A DNA stretch of 64,000 nucleotides, from assembly GCF_002292295.1 (NCBI RefSeq), contig NZ_DBBS01000010.1, forward strand, positions 1-64,000. The letters run 5' to 3'. Shown piece after piece: positions 8,282 through 17,091 of this stretch; within the stretch, counting starts at the first letter, position 1; every line of letters begins with the position of its first letter. A model generated the notes under the pieces. The model had not been told where the DNA came from. It worked only from the letters and a program-made list of their open reading frames with translations, and ran no database searches. This stretch comes from Sphingomonas sp. UBA978 (GTDB lineage Bacteria; Pseudomonadota; Alphaproteobacteria; Sphingomonadales; Sphingomonadaceae). Made by a program: the position numbers and the translations under genes.

Positions 8282-10480
8282 CTAGAACGCGCCCTCGTCG
8301 CCGTCGTCGCCACCTTCGCGACGGTCGCGGGCGGCGGGTTCGGGCGGCGGCGGGCGACGGTCGCGGCCGCCGCCGGGGGTGATGCTGATGCTGCCGTCGC
8401 GGCCCATCTTCATCTGCAACCCGAAGCCGTCGAGCGTGCCCTCGACCTGCGGGATCACTTCGCCGGCCGGGTCCTCGATCATCTCGCCATTGTCGAACGC
8501 CTCGGGGTCCATCGCATCCTCCTCGACCACCACCGGCGCGGCGACGGGGGCGATGTTGAGTGCGGACACCATGAAATTGCGCCAGATCTGCGCGGGGATG
8601 CCGCCGCCGTGCAGTCCCGGATTGGGCGAGCTGTCGTCGTTGCCGACCCAGACGCCGACGACGAGGTCGCCCGCGAAGCCGATGAACCAGGCGTCGCGGT
8701 TCGCCTGCGACGTGCCGGTCTTGCCATAGGCGTCGGTGGTCAGCACCGCCTCGCGCCCGGTGCCGCGCAGCGACGACGACAGCAGGTCGAGCATCTTTTC
8801 GCGGATGTCGTCGGGCATCTTGCGGCTGCCGCCGGTCAGCGACTGATACCAGCTCTTGTTCGCCTGCGTTTCCTCGAGCCCGCGCGGCTGGACCGGGTAG
8901 GTGCCGTTGGCGACGCCGGCATAAGCGGCGGTCAGTTCGAGCAGCGACACCTCCGCGGTGCCGAGGCCGATCGTGGCCTCGTTCGGGATCGGGGTGGAGA
9001 TGCCGAGGTCGCGCGCCGCCTTGATGACGTTGCGCACGCCGACCTCCTGCGTCAGCCGCGCGGCGACGACGTTGGACGAGCGGGCGAAAGCACGGCGCAG
9101 CGGGATCTGGCCGAGATAGCGGCCGTCGTCGTTCTTGGGCTTCCACCCGGCGATCTCGACCGGATTGTCGTCGGCCATCGTGTCGGGGGTCATGCCGGCG
9201 CGCATCGCGGCGAGATAGACGAACAGCTTGAAGGTCGATCCGGGCTGGCGACGTGCCTGGGTGGCGCGGTTGAACGGACTCTTGCCGTAATCCTTGCCGC
9301 CGACCATCGCGATCACGCGGCCGTCGCGGTGCATCGCGACGATCGCCGCCTGCGCCTGGCGCAGCCCCGCCTGGCGGATGACGCGTTCGGCGGTGCGTTG
9401 CAGGCGCCGGTCGAGCGTGGTCCTGACGCTCGCCTCGGTCTTGATCTCGCCGGCCTGATCGCGCGCCGAGGGCAGCACCCAGTCGGCGAAATAGGTGCCG
9501 CTGGGCAAAGCGGTCGGGCGGCTCGGCAGCACGCGTTGCGGCTGGACCGCGGCGCCCTCCGCTTTGGTCAGGAAGCCCGCGTCGACCATCGCGGCGACGA
9601 CCAGCATCTCGCGCTTGCGCGCACCCTCCAGGTTGCCGGTCGGCGCAAGCCGCGAGGGCGCCTTGACGAGGCCCGCCAGCATCGCCGCCTGTCCGACGTT
9701 CATCCGTTCCGGTTCGCGGCCGAAATAATGTTTGGAGGCGGCGCGCAGGCCATAGACGTTGTCGCCGAAATAGACGTTCGACAGATAGCGCGAGAGGATC
9801 TCGTCCTTCGACAGCCATGCCTCGAGCCAGAAGGCGATCATGACCTCGCGAATCTTGCGCGCGGCGGTGCGGTCCGAATCGAGGAAGGCGTTCTTAGCGA
9901 GCTGTTGCGTGATCGTGCTGCCGCCCTCGCGCACCCCGCCCGACCCGACATTGTGGACGAAGGCGCGCAGGATGCCGCGCGGGTCGATGCCCCAATGCGA
10001 GCGGAAGCGGCGATCCTCGATCGCCATGAACGCCTCGGTGACGTGCGGCGGCAGCTTCGCGGCGTCGACCGGCGCGCCGATGATCGCGCCGCGCCGGGCG
10101 ATCGGCGTGCCGTCGTCCGCGGTCAGCGTGATCGAGGGCGGGGTCGGCGGCTGGAGCGACTTGCTCAAGGGCGCGGTGACCGCGAGCCAGCCGATCGCGA
10201 GCACCAGCAGGACGATGCCCGCGGCGATCCCGCGCAGCACCCAGCGGCCGATGTTGCGCGGACGGCGCGGCGGTTCGCCGCCCCCGGCGCCGCCGGGACC
10301 GTCGTCGTCGTCGACGAAGGCGTCGAAGCGCCCGCTCAGCCGGTCGTCGCGATCATAGGGCCGATCGCGGCGCGCGGACGCGGCGGGATCGTCGTCCAGC
10401 TGGTAGCGCTGGCCGATCGGGGTGCGGCGGTTGGTATCGACGGGTTCATGACGCATCGGCTCGTCCCAGCGGTCAGCCAT
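8282..10480 (-). CDS. Class A penicillin-binding protein (PBP1A family)
   Basis: A 732-residue bifunctional peptidoglycan glycosyltransferase/transpeptidase. A charged cytoplasmic tail (1-79) precedes a TM helix (about 81-103). The GT51 domain has the catalytic EDRRF at 155-159 and GGSTITQQLAKN from 186. The transpeptidase domain has the acylated serine in STFK at 415-418, SSN at 468-470 and KTGTS at 587-591. The C-terminal tail is Pro/Arg/Asp-rich and low complexity. All catalytic motifs are intact, so it should polymerise and crosslink glycan in the periplasm. A later in-frame ATG eight codons downstream is an alternative start. Confidence 0.93.
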   Translation of the reverse strand: MADRWDEPMRHEPVDTNRRTPIGQRYQLDDDPAASARRDRPYDRDDRLSGRFDAFVDDDDGPGGAGGGEPPRRPRNIGRWVLRGIAAGIVLLVLAIGWLAVTAPLSKSLQPPTPPSITLTADDGTPIARRGAIIGAPVDAAKLPPHVTEAFMAIEDRRFRSHWGIDPRGILRAFVHNVGSGGVREGGSTITQQLAKNAFLDSDRTAARKIREVMIAFWLEAWLSKDEILSRYLSNVYFGDNVYGLRAASKHYFGREPERMNVGQAAMLAGLVKAPSRLAPTGNLEGARKREMLVVAAMVDAGFLTKAEGAAVQPQRVLPSRPTALPSGTYFADWVLPSARDQAGEIKTEASVRTTLDRRLQRTAERVIRQAGLRQAQAAIVAMHRDGRVIAMVGGKDYGKSPFNRATQARRQPGSTFKLFVYLAAMRAGMTPDTMADDNPVEIAGWKPKNDDGRYLGQIPLRRAFARSSNVVAARLTQEVGVRNVIKAARDLGISTPIPNEATIGLGTAEVSLLELTAAYAGVANGTYPVQPRGLEETQANKSWYQSLTGGSRKMPDDIREKMLDLLSSSLRGTGREAVLTTDAYGKTGTSQANRDAWFIGFAGDLVVGVWVGNDDSSPNPGLHGGGIPAQIWRNFMVSALNIAPVAAPVVVEEDAMDPEAFDNGEMIEDPAGEVIPQVEGTLDGFGLQMKMGRDGSISITPGGGRDRRPPPPEPAARDRREGGDDGDEGAF

Positions 10481-10604
10481 GGGGTGTGTTACAATCCTAA
10501 AACAGCTGGCGCAAGGGCGTGCGTGATCGTCCTGTGGTTTACCGCGGCGGTTCGCCGAACGCCAGCGGCTGGCGTGCGCGCTTGCATGACGCTATCGCCG
10601 GTGT

Positions 10605-11198
10605 ATGGCCGCTGAACTGAACGCTCCTTCATCCGTCGCTCCCCTGGTCGTCGGTATCGGCGGCACGATCGGCGGCGTGTCCTCGACCGAGCGCGCGCTG
10701 CGCATCGCGCTGGATGCCGCCGAACGCGAGGGGTTCCGCACGCGCATGTTCGGCGGGGCCGACATGGCGCGGCTGCCGCTCTACGATCCCAAGGCGACGA
10801 CGCGGACGCCCGACGAACGGGCCTTCGTCGAGGCGGTGCGGACGGCGTCTGCGGTCATCATCGCCAGCCCGGGCTATCACGGCAGCATCTCGGGCGTGGT
10901 CAAGAACGCGCTCGACCTGCTTGAGGAAACCGCCCGCGACGCGCGACCGTATCTCGCCGACGTGCCGGTTGGGCTGATCGCGACCGCCTACGGCTGGCAG
11001 GCGACCGGATCGACGATCGCGGCGCTGCGCTCGATCGTCCACGCGCTGCGCGGCTGGCCGACGCCGTTCGCCGCGGCGATCAACACGCAGGTCACCAAAT
11101 TCGATGCCGAGGGCGGCGCGAGCGACCCCGCGGTGGTCGAGCAGCTCGGGCTGATCGGCCGGCAGGTCGCCCGCTTCGCGCCGCTGACGATGGGGTGA
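10605..11198 (+). CDS. NADPH-dependent FMN reductase family protein
   Basis: A 197-residue flavodoxin-fold oxidoreductase of the NADPH-dependent FMN reductase family. The N-terminal flavin phosphate loop reads GIGGTIGGVSSTERA, and SPGYHGSISGVVKNALDLLEE contains the conserved SPxYxGSxxGxxKNxLD pattern, cited as a pattern. It would reduce FMN or a small electrophile with NAD(P)H in the cytoplasm. Divergent from the PBP gene with 124 bp between the starts; convergent with the symporter gene. Confidence 0.87.
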   Translation: MAAELNAPSSVAPLVVGIGGTIGGVSSTERALRIALDAAEREGFRTRMFGGADMARLPLYDPKATTRTPDERAFVEAVRTASAVIIASPGYHGSISGVVKNALDLLEETARDARPYLADVPVGLIATAYGWQATGSTIAALRSIVHALRGWPTPFAAAINTQVTKFDAEGGASDPAVVEQLGLIGRQVARFAPLTMG

Positions 11199-11204
11199 CG
11201 CCGT

Positions 11205-11226
11205 CCCCTCCCCGCGCGAGGAGGGG
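11205..11226. terminator. Hairpin between convergent genes
   Basis: CCCCTCC (11205-11211) pairs with GGAGGGG (11220-11226) around an 8-base loop, in the 34-bp gap between two convergent stop codons. There is no T-run, so termination is only suggested by position. The stem resembles the CCTCCCC/GGGGAGG palindrome family seen near 46.35 and 52.0 kb. Confidence 0.4.
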
Positions 11227-11232
11227 CAGCGA

Positions 11233-12504
11233 TCAGGCGAGGACGGGCTCGGCCGCCGCCGGTTCGGCGACCAGCCCCTGCCGCTTCGCGACGATCGCGG
11301 GGATCAGCGCCTGGCCGGCGACGTTGACCGCGGTACGGCCCATGTCGAGGATCGGATCGATCGCGAGCAGCAGTCCGGCGCCCTCCAGCGGCAGGCCGAG
11401 CGTCGACAGCGTCAGCGTCAGCATCACCAGCGCGCCGGTGAGCCCCGCGGTCGCCGCCGAACCGAGTACGGACACCAGCACGATCAGCAGATAATCGGTG
11501 CCGTGCAGCGGGATGCCGTAATATTGCGCGACGAACAGCGCCGCGATCGCGGGATAGATGGCGGCGCAACCGTCCATCTTGGTGGTCGCGGCGAAGGGGA
11601 CGGCGAAGGCGGCATAGCTGCGCGGTACGCCCAAGCCGTGTTCGACGACCTGTTCGGTGACCGGCAGCGTCGCGATCGACGAACGCGAGACGAAGCCGAG
11701 CTGGATCGCGGGCCAGGCGGCGGCGAAGAAGCGCCGCGGGCTCATGCCGTTGGCGAGCAGCAGCAGCGGGTAGACGACGAACAGGACGAGCGCGAGGCCG
11801 ATATAGATGGCGATCGCGAAGGTGCCGAGTGCCGACAGCGACTGCCAGCCGTAGCGGACGACGGCGCTGCCGAGCAGCGCGCCGGTGCCGATCGGGGTGA
11901 GCCGCACCACCCAGCGCAGGATGCGGCGGAAGATCGCGAGCGCGGAGGCGTTGAAGGCGAGGAAGGGCGCGCCCGCCTCGCCGGTGCGGACTGCGGCGAC
12001 GCCGATCGCGACCGCGGCGACGATCAGCTGGAGTACATTGAACGACAGGCTGGTCTTGGCCGCGCCGTCGGCGATGCGGGTCGACGCCTCCAGCCCGAGG
12101 ATGTTGACCGGCACCAGCCCGCGCAGGAAATCGAGCCACGACCCCGCCGTGTCCGGCCGCACCGCGGCGGCGGCGCTGACTCCGGCATGTGCACCGGGTT
12201 GCAGGATCGTGCCAAGCGCCAGTCCGATCGACACCGCGATCAGCGCGCTGATCCCGAACCAGATGAAGGTGCCCGCGACCAGACGCGCGGCGTTGTTGAG
12301 ATCGCGCAGCGCCGCGATCGAGGCGACGATCGCGGTGAACACCAGCGGCACGACCAGCGCCTTGAGCAGCTGGACGAAGATGTCGCCGACGATCTTCAGC
12401 CCGTCGGCGAGGCCGGCGACGCCATAGCTGCGCGCGACGAAGCCGAGCGCGAGGCCGATCGCCATGCCGACGAACACCTGCACGCCGAACGACGGGCGGG
12501 TCAT
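11233..12504 (-). CDS. Dicarboxylate/amino acid:cation symporter (DAACS)
   Basis: A 423-residue inner-membrane carrier of the DAACS/SLC1 family (GltP/DctA type), importing dicarboxylates or acidic amino acids with H+ or Na+. Features include VVPLVFTAIVASIAAL near residue 50, the re-entrant serine-rich loop FVSRSSIATLPVTEQ, TTKMDGCAAIYPAIAA, and the C-terminal DPILDMGRTAVNVAGQ that supplies substrate ligands (Asp, Arg, Asn). The start ATG 12504 sits at the homologous N-terminus; the open frame extends further upstream without homology-like sequence. Another DAACS member lies at 40426-41655. Confidence 0.9.
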   Translation of the reverse strand: MTRPSFGVQVFVGMAIGLALGFVARSYGVAGLADGLKIVGDIFVQLLKALVVPLVFTAIVASIAALRDLNNAARLVAGTFIWFGISALIAVSIGLALGTILQPGAHAGVSAAAAVRPDTAGSWLDFLRGLVPVNILGLEASTRIADGAAKTSLSFNVLQLIVAAVAIGVAAVRTGEAGAPFLAFNASALAIFRRILRWVVRLTPIGTGALLGSAVVRYGWQSLSALGTFAIAIYIGLALVLFVVYPLLLLANGMSPRRFFAAAWPAIQLGFVSRSSIATLPVTEQVVEHGLGVPRSYAAFAVPFAATTKMDGCAAIYPAIAALFVAQYYGIPLHGTDYLLIVLVSVLGSAATAGLTGALVMLTLTLSTLGLPLEGAGLLLAIDPILDMGRTAVNVAGQALIPAIVAKRQGLVAEPAAAEPVLA

Positions 12505-12658
12505 GGTTGGACTATCCTGGTCATCGCCGGAATGTAGGGGCGTGGCGGCGCCGGTGCGACACAAGAAATGGTGGGTGCGGCTAAAGCCGGGTGCGGGGGC
12601 GGTCTCCACGCCGTCGACGCAGGTGTTGCGGATGCGGCTCCCGGTGTAGGGGGCGGCC

Positions 12659-13756
12659 ATGATTCAGGATATCTCCCGCGCCCCGACGGCCCCCGCCACC
12701 GATCGCCAGTGGCATGCCGAGGCGGTGCGGCGGATCGAGGCGGATTACAACCGCTCGGCCGACACGCATCTGATCCGGCTGGAACTGCCCCGCTTCCCCG
12801 GCATCACCCTGTACCTGAAGGACGAGAGTTCGCATCCGACCGGCAGCCTGAAGCACCGGCTGGCGCGCTCGCTGTTCCTCTATGCGCTGTGCAACGCCTG
12901 GATCGGGCCGGATACGGTGGTGATCGAGGCGTCGTCGGGATCGACCGCGGTGAGCGAGGCCTATTTCGCGCGGATGCTCGGGCTGCGCTTCATCGCGGTG
13001 GTGCCGGCGCGGACTGCGGCGCCGAAGCTGGACGCGATCCGCTTTCACGGCGGCGAGATCCATGCGGTCGACGATCCGCGCACCGTCTATGCCGCCGCGC
13101 ACCGCCTCGCCGCGGAGACGGGCGGGCATTACATGGACCAGTTCACCTATGCCGAGCGGGCGACCGACTGGCGCGGCAACAACAATATCGCCGAGAGCAT
13201 CTTCGCGCAGATGGCCCACGAGGAGCATCCGATCCCGCGCTGGATCGTCTGCGGCGCGGGCACCGGCGGCACCTCGGCGACGATCGGGCGGTTCATTCGC
13301 TATCAGCGGCACGCGACCCGCCTGTGCGTCGCCGATCCGGTGAACTCCGTCTTCCACCGCCACTTCGCCGATCGCGGCGTCACCGCCTTGCCCGACGGCT
13401 GCGCGTCGCGGGTCGAGGGGATCGGGCGGGCGCAGCTCGAGCCGAGCTTCGTACCGTCGGTGATCGACCGGATGATCGCCGTCGAGGATGCCGACAGCCT
13501 GGGCGCGATGCGCGCGCTGTCGGATGTGCTGGGCCGCACCGTCGGCGGATCGACCGGCACCAACCTGCAGGCCTGCGCGCGGATCGTCGCCGACATGGCG
13601 GCGGCGGGGGAGACGGGCAGCATCGTCACCCTGCTGTGCGACGGCGGCGATCGCTACGCCTGTACTTATTACGACGACAATTGGTGCCGCGAGCATGAAG
13701 TCGTCTGGGACGAGGCGGCGCGCGCGATGCGGACGCTGCTGGGGCCGCGCGGCTGA
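12659..13756 (+). CDS. PLP-dependent cysteine synthase-like protein (possible Cds1-type cysteine desulfhydrase)
   Basis: A 365-residue fold-type II PLP enzyme. The PLP lysine is K65 in PTGSLKHRLA, the substrate loop is ASSGSTAVSEA (about 91-101) and the phosphate loop CGAGTGGTSATIG (about 197-209). A C-terminal extension beyond the CBS core contains CDGGDRYACTYYDDNWC. The Lys-His-Arg following the PLP lysine and this tail match the branch that includes mycobacterial Cds1 (cysteine desulfhydrase) rather than CysK/CysM, so H2S release from cysteine is as likely as synthesis. Divergent from the symporter gene (154 bp). Confidence 0.82.
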   Translation: MIQDISRAPTAPATDRQWHAEAVRRIEADYNRSADTHLIRLELPRFPGITLYLKDESSHPTGSLKHRLARSLFLYALCNAWIGPDTVVIEASSGSTAVSEAYFARMLGLRFIAVVPARTAAPKLDAIRFHGGEIHAVDDPRTVYAAAHRLAAETGGHYMDQFTYAERATDWRGNNNIAESIFAQMAHEEHPIPRWIVCGAGTGGTSATIGRFIRYQRHATRLCVADPVNSVFHRHFADRGVTALPDGCASRVEGIGRAQLEPSFVPSVIDRMIAVEDADSLGAMRALSDVLGRTVGGSTGTNLQACARIVADMAAAGETGSIVTLLCDGGDRYACTYYDDNWCREHEVVWDEAARAMRTLLGPRG

Positions 13757-13763
13757 GCCGTTC

Positions 13764-14345
13764 CTAAGCCGCCCCGGCCGGCGGGGTGAGCAGCAGGCGG
13801 TGGCCGAGCCGGTCATAGAAGCCGCAGACGTCGACGATCTCCGCCGTGCCCGGCACCAGCCGCGTGCCGAGCGGATAGCGGGCGAGCGCGGGGCCGGACG
13901 CCTCGCGCCAGCCGACCGTCATCGTATCGCCGCCGGCGACGTCGGGGCGCCGCACCCAGCCGTTGCAATGGATCAGGCAGGCGCTCGACCGGCCGAGCGC
14001 GCGCAGCCGCGCCTCGTCCGCCGACACCAGCAGGCCGCCAGTGGTGACCGGGCCCGCCACCGGCACGCCATAGGCGCGCAGCTTGTTGGCGGTGTTGCGC
14101 TGATCCTCGCGCACGACATGACCCGCCGACGCGCCCAGTTCGTCGAGCAGCCCGTGCAGGAAACGATCGAGTTCGCGCAGGCAATTGGCGAGGAAGCGCG
14201 CACGCACGCGCGCCTGCCGCCCCTCCGGCCAGCCCCCGGCGATGACCGGACGCTCGGCGAGCGCGGCGAGGAAGGTCGCACCGCGGGTCAAGGTTTCATG
14301 CGCCGCCGCTGCCCCCCGCAGCGGCGTGACGCGGCCGTGGATCAC
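13764..14345 (-). CDS. Hypothetical protein coupled to the 72-aa gene upstream
   Basis: A 193-residue protein I do not recognise. It starts with GTG 14345, which overlaps the TGA of the upstream small gene (GTGA), so the two are translationally coupled. The sequence is soluble-looking with several short recurring phrases (HVVREDQRNTANKLRAYGVP, DVCGFYDRLGHRLLL). No signal peptide, TM helix or known catalytic motif is evident. Base composition matches its neighbours and the frame is open throughout. The end is 7 bp from the convergent PLP-enzyme gene. Confidence 0.68.
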   Translation of the reverse strand: MIHGRVTPLRGAAAAHETLTRGATFLAALAERPVIAGGWPEGRQARVRARFLANCLRELDRFLHGLLDELGASAGHVVREDQRNTANKLRAYGVPVAGPVTTGGLLVSADEARLRALGRSSACLIHCNGWVRRPDVAGGDTMTVGWREASGPALARYPLGTRLVPGTAEIVDVCGFYDRLGHRLLLTPPAGAA

Positions 14346-14560
14346 GCCCCGTCGTTGACCGTCGCCAGCGCACTTGCGGCACGGGTGGCGGCGGCGCGCT
14401 GATCGCGCATCGCCTCGGTCCGCTCGGCGCGTGCCGCCATCGCTTCCCACGAGCGCGCGGCACGCTCGCAACGGTCGCGGACATTGTCGAGGCTCGCTTC
14501 GGACGCGTTGCTGCGCTCCTGATCGGCCTGCTTGCGGAAGAATGTGGCGTCGCTGGACAT
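14342..14560 (-). CDS. Small hypothetical protein, helical and Ala/Arg-rich
   Basis: A 72-residue protein with start ATG 14560 and GAGG upstream. It is predicted helical throughout (ATFFRKQADQERSNASEASL, then repeated Ala/Arg/Glu), resembling a short coiled coil. No TM segment and no motif recognised. It overlaps the following 193-residue gene by GTGA and is divergent from the luciferase-like oxidoreductase gene. Confidence 0.65.
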   Translation of the reverse strand: MSSDATFFRKQADQERSNASEASLDNVRDRCERAARSWEAMAARAERTEAMRDQRAAATRAASALATVNDGA

Positions 14561-14799
14561 CGGGAACCTCGTCAGCGGAAGGAGAGAGGCAGGGAAGGGC
14601 GGCGGCGCGCGGCGAGGCGCGCCAAACGTCGATATGCGACCGGTGAACGCCATAGATGGGCTTTATGCGGCTAATACGCAACCCGGGGGCGAAGCGGGTC
14701 GACCGGTACAGGTGCGGAAACGCTGCCATTCCGACCGCGGCCTTGCGGGGCGTGCCGGGCCGCGCCAGCTATCCGGTGACATTCGGGATCGGCATCATC

Positions 14800-15816
14800 A
14801 TGAAGAGCATCGGTTTCCTTTCGTTCGGCCATTGGTCCGACACCGCCGGATCGGCGACGCGCTCCGCCGCGGACGTGCTGCTGCAGTCGATCGACCTCGC
14901 GGTCGCGGCCGAGGACCTGGGCGCGGACGGCGCCTATTTCCGCGTCCACCATTTCGCGCGCCAGCTCGCTTCGCCGTTTCCGCTGCTCGCCGCGGTCGGC
15001 GCGAAGACCAGCCGGATCGAGATCGGCACCGGCGTCATCGACATGCGCTACGAAAACCCCTTCTACATGGTCGAGGATGCCGGCGCGGCCGACCTGATCG
15101 GCGGCGGCCGGCTGCAGCTCGGGCTCAGCCGCGGCTCGCCCGAACAGGTGATCGACGGCTGGCGCCATTTCGGCTTCGTCCCCGCCGCGGGGCAGAGCGA
15201 TGCCGACATGGGCCGCCGGCATGCCGAGATATTCCTCGACCTGCTCAAGGGCGAGGGCTTTGCGCAGCCCAATCCGCGCCCGATGTTCCCCAACCCGCCG
15301 GGGCTGCTGCGGCTGGAGCCGTTCGCCGCGGGGCTGCGCGACCGGATCTGGTGGGGATCGGCCAACAATGCGACCGCGGAATGGGCGGCGCGGCTGGGGA
15401 TGAACCTGCAGAGCTCGACGCTGAAGGCGGACGAGAGCGGCGAACCCTTTCACATCCAGCAGGCGAAGCAGATCCGCGCCTATCGCGCCGCATGGCAGGC
15501 GGCGGGCCATGCGCGCAGCCCGCGGGTGTCGGTGTCGCGGTCGATCTTCCCGATCCTCGACGACCGCGACCGCGCCTATTTCGGCCGCGGCGACAGCAGC
15601 GACCAGATCGGCATCATCGACAATATGCGCGCGGTGTTCGGCCGCTCCTATGCCGACGAGCCCGAGGCGCTGATCGAACAGCTGCGCGGCGACGAAGCGA
15701 TCGCGGAAGCGGATACGCTGCTGCTGACGGTGCCGAACCAGTTGGGCGTCGAGTATAACGCGCATCTGATCGAGGGGCTGCTGCGGCACGTCGCGCCGGC
15801 TTTGGGCTGGCGCTGA
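14800..15816 (+). CDS. LLM-class flavin-dependent oxidoreductase
   Basis: A 338-residue luciferase-like monooxygenase (F420/FMN TIM barrel). It begins MKSIGFLSFGHWSD and contains the family pattern LGADGAYFRVHHFARQLASP and EIGTGVIDMRYENPFYMVED, plus GRLQLGLSRGSPEQVIDG. I chose ATG 14800 because this is where the barrel's first strand begins; the frame extends upstream without similarity. Substrate unknown; such proteins oxidise small organics with reduced flavin from a separate reductase. Confidence 0.88.
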   Translation: MKSIGFLSFGHWSDTAGSATRSAADVLLQSIDLAVAAEDLGADGAYFRVHHFARQLASPFPLLAAVGAKTSRIEIGTGVIDMRYENPFYMVEDAGAADLIGGGRLQLGLSRGSPEQVIDGWRHFGFVPAAGQSDADMGRRHAEIFLDLLKGEGFAQPNPRPMFPNPPGLLRLEPFAAGLRDRIWWGSANNATAEWAARLGMNLQSSTLKADESGEPFHIQQAKQIRAYRAAWQAAGHARSPRVSVSRSIFPILDDRDRAYFGRGDSSDQIGIIDNMRAVFGRSYADEPEALIEQLRGDEAIAEADTLLLTVPNQLGVEYNAHLIEGLLRHVAPALGWR

Positions 15817-15831
15817 TCCGCGGGTCGGGCG

Positions 15832-16995
15832 TCAGGCGGGGCAGGCGTCCGGCCGGCGGCGGCGTCCGACCGCCAGCAGCATGACCAGCGCCGCCGCCGC
15901 CATCGCCGCACCCGCCAGCGATACCGTGGGCAGGCCGAGCCCCGCGCCGATCACCCCGCCACCCAGCGCCGCACCGATCGCATTGCCGAGGTTGAACGCG
16001 CCGATATTCATCGCCGAGGCAAGGTTGGGCGCGTCGGCGGCCGCCTCCATGACGCGCATCTGCAGCGGCGGCACGATCGCGAAGCTGGCGATGCCCCAGA
16101 TCAGGATGGCAGCGGCGGCGGGGAGCGGCCAGTGCATGACCCCCGCGAACACCACCAGCACCGCGGCGAGCGTCGCAAAGCTGCCGACCAGCGTCCGCTC
16201 GATCGACCGGTCCGCGAGCCGTCCGCCGAGCGTGTTCCCGATCGTCAGCCCGATCCCGTACAGCACCAGCATCGCGGTGACGAAGCCGGTCGAGGCCTGC
16301 GTCTCCTCGCGCAGGATCGGGACGATATAGGTGAAGACGGTGAACATCGCGCTCGCCCCGACGACGGTCAGCGCCAGCGCCGCCAGCACCGGACCGCGCG
16401 TCAGCACGCGCAGTTCGGCGCGCATGTCGCTGTCTTGCGTGACCGGCAGCGACGGCAGCGCCAGCCGCAGCGACAGCATCGCCATCGCGCCGACGCCGGC
16501 GATCCCGGCGAAGGCGGTGCGCCAGCCGAGCATTTCGCCCGCCCAGGTCGCGAGCGGCACCCCGCCGATCGTCGCGACGGTCAGCCCGGTGAACATCGCC
16601 GCGACCGCGCCCGCACGCCTGTCGGCGGGGACGAGTCCGGCGGCGACGACCGATCCGACGCCGAAGAAGGCGCCGTGGTTGAACGAGGTGACGACCCGCG
16701 CGATCATCAGCGTCCAGTATCCTTCCGCCAGTGCCGACAGCGCGTTGCCGAGCGTGAAGATGCCCATCAACCCGACCAGCAAGGTCCGCCGGTCGATCCG
16801 CGCCGTGGCCAGCGTCATCAGCGGTGCGCCGATCAGCACGCCCATCGCATAGGCGCTGACCAGCAGCCCGGCGGCGGGGATCGACACGCCGAGGTCGGTC
16901 GCGATGCCGGGCAGCATCCCCATCGGCGCGAATTCGGTCACGCCGATGCCGAACGCGCCGATGGCGAGCGCGAGCAGGGGGAGGTTGAGGCGCAT
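15832..16995 (-). CDS. MFS transporter (DHA1, AraJ/YdhP-like)
   Basis: A 387-residue major facilitator protein with about twelve hydrophobic helices. It opens MRLNLPLLALAIGAFGIGVTEF, a landmark shared with arabinose-efflux-like permeases, and has the loop 2-3 motif region TLATARIDRRTLLV. AAAGGAA lies upstream of the ATG. It is divergent from the LysR gene (96 bp between starts), which probably controls it. Drug or sugar-derivative efflux is inferred from the subfamily. Confidence 0.88.
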   Translation of the reverse strand: MRLNLPLLALAIGAFGIGVTEFAPMGMLPGIATDLGVSIPAAGLLVSAYAMGVLIGAPLMTLATARIDRRTLLVGLMGIFTLGNALSALAEGYWTLMIARVVTSFNHGAFFGVGSVVAAGLVPADRRAGAVAAMFTGLTVATIGGVPLATWAGEMLGWRTAFAGIAGVGAMAMLSLRLALPSLPVTQDSDMRAELRVLTRGPVLAALALTVVGASAMFTVFTYIVPILREETQASTGFVTAMLVLYGIGLTIGNTLGGRLADRSIERTLVGSFATLAAVLVVFAGVMHWPLPAAAAILIWGIASFAIVPPLQMRVMEAAADAPNLASAMNIGAFNLGNAIGAALGGGVIGAGLGLPTVSLAGAAMAAAALVMLLAVGRRRRPDACPA

Positions 16996-17091
16996 GACGG
17001 ACGTTCCTTTGTTGCCTCCGCCGAGATGATGGCTTGCGCGCCCGCCGGGTAGGCGCAGAATGGGACCAGGAGCTGTGCTCCGGAGGAACAG

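Noticed and set aside
8609..10615. A 668-codon plus-strand frame antisense to the PBP gene
   Set aside because: Shadow of the class A PBP, which has all catalytic motifs.
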